Of a stretch of 64,000 nucleotides of DNA, positions 63,867 to 64,000 are shown piece by piece (position 1 is the stretch's first letter; each line of letters begins with the position of its first letter). Both the position numbers and the translations under genes were made by a program. The notes beneath the pieces were generated by a model, which had not been told where the DNA came from, ran no database searches, and saw nothing but the letters and a program-made list of their open reading frames with translations. This DNA is from Lachnospiraceae bacterium (lineage in GTDB: Bacteria; Bacillota; Clostridia; Lachnospirales; Lachnospiraceae), in NCBI GenBank assembly GCA_015057525.1, contig SVEE01000009.1, positions 33,338-97,337 on the forward strand. Reading direction: 5' to 3'.

Positions 63867-64000
63867 ATGAGTGTTTTGATGGAATTATTCTTTACTTTTG
63901 TAAAGATAGGTCTATTTACCTTTGGCGGTGGATATGCCATGATTTCAATGATAGAGAATAATTGTGTAGAAAAGAAAGCATGGATAACACATGATGAAAT
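63867..64000 (+). CDS. chromate transporter (CHR family), 3' end outside the window
   Basis: Forty-four codons are visible: MSVLMELFFTFVKIGLFTFG, then GGYAMISMIENNCVEKKAW. The Phe-Gly-Gly-Gly-Tyr-Ala motif with following Glu is the start of CHR-family transporters, of the short single-domain type that often occurs as a pair of genes. GAGGTGAG lies nine bases upstream. The family exports chromate in some bacteria; in gut clostridia the real substrate is unknown. Confidence 0.88.
   Translation, partial: MSVLMELFFTFVKIGLFTFGGGYAMISMIENNCVEKKAWITHDE

Noticed and set aside
63698..63940. Open frame of 80 residues on the minus strand
   Set aside because: It overlaps the short hairpin and the chromate transporter start, with no ribosome site or family resemblance.

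Overview
The window is 64 kb of AT-rich chromosome from a low-GC Gram-positive anaerobe, most likely a Lachnospiraceae-type clostridium. Four things point there: GatCAB-dependent amidotransfer, a T-box leader in front of pheST, a pyrophosphate-type phosphofructokinase, and several small clostridial families (DUF4250, YqeG, DegV, DUF368). Cell-wall genes are of Gram-positive type. I cannot name the genus. There are no phage genes, transposases, CRISPR arrays, rRNAs or tRNAs.

Layout. 1-5350: a surface-polymer cluster with a cut-off sugar epimerase, a TagGH-like ABC exporter, two CDP-glycerol-type polymer transferases and a family 2 glycosyltransferase. 5422-8634: gatCAB. 8654-13268: a UDP-sugar pyrophosphorylase and polyprenol-type glycosyltransferase (minus), an LCP ligase (plus) and a PPi-type phosphofructokinase (minus). 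13407-13681: a 6S RNA gene with its own promoter and terminator. 13693-20789: a large SpoIID-domain protein, YihY, glyA, ftsH and an HD nucleotidase. 20839-27345: an ATPase of the AAA_14/DUF4143 type, then an AI-2E-type permease, a degenerate CobL-like protein, DUF4250 and leuS. 27405-29706: small hypothetical genes and one membrane protein of unknown function. 29754-36497: a T-box leader, pheS, pheT, queA and a membrane GDPD. 36494-44139: an M18 aminopeptidase, aroA, small membrane proteins, a membrane-anchored MutS-like ATPase and an unrecognised 696-residue protein. 44211-49961: uvrC, yqeG, a MATE pump, a 0.5 kb palindrome and gltX. 50136-58616: a repeat-rich membrane protein, DUF2156, GIY-YIG, DUF368, two DegV proteins around an apparently inactive amidase, and an SH3/SleB-type wall hydrolase. 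58682-64000: argG divergent from argCJB across a shared operator region, a 254 bp hairpin, and the start of a chromate transporter.

How it fits together. Much of the window serves protein synthesis (gatCAB, leuS, pheST, gltX, queA, glyA) and the cell envelope (polymer synthesis and export, LCP attachment, wall hydrolases, SH3 proteins). Many convergent gene pairs are separated by compact bidirectional terminators. Promoters of TTGNNN-N16/17-TATAAT type are readable in front of most transcription units.

The most unusual items are two long near-palindromic elements (47984-48517 and 63427-63680), the unrecognised 696-residue protein, a CobL-like protein that has lost its SAM motif, an amidase-fold lipoprotein lacking its zinc and catalytic residues, a DSAF/VPVQQ repeat protein, and a tiny Cys/Gly-rich double-hairpin protein with two hypothetical neighbours. 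None of these proves a new system; they are the places to look first.
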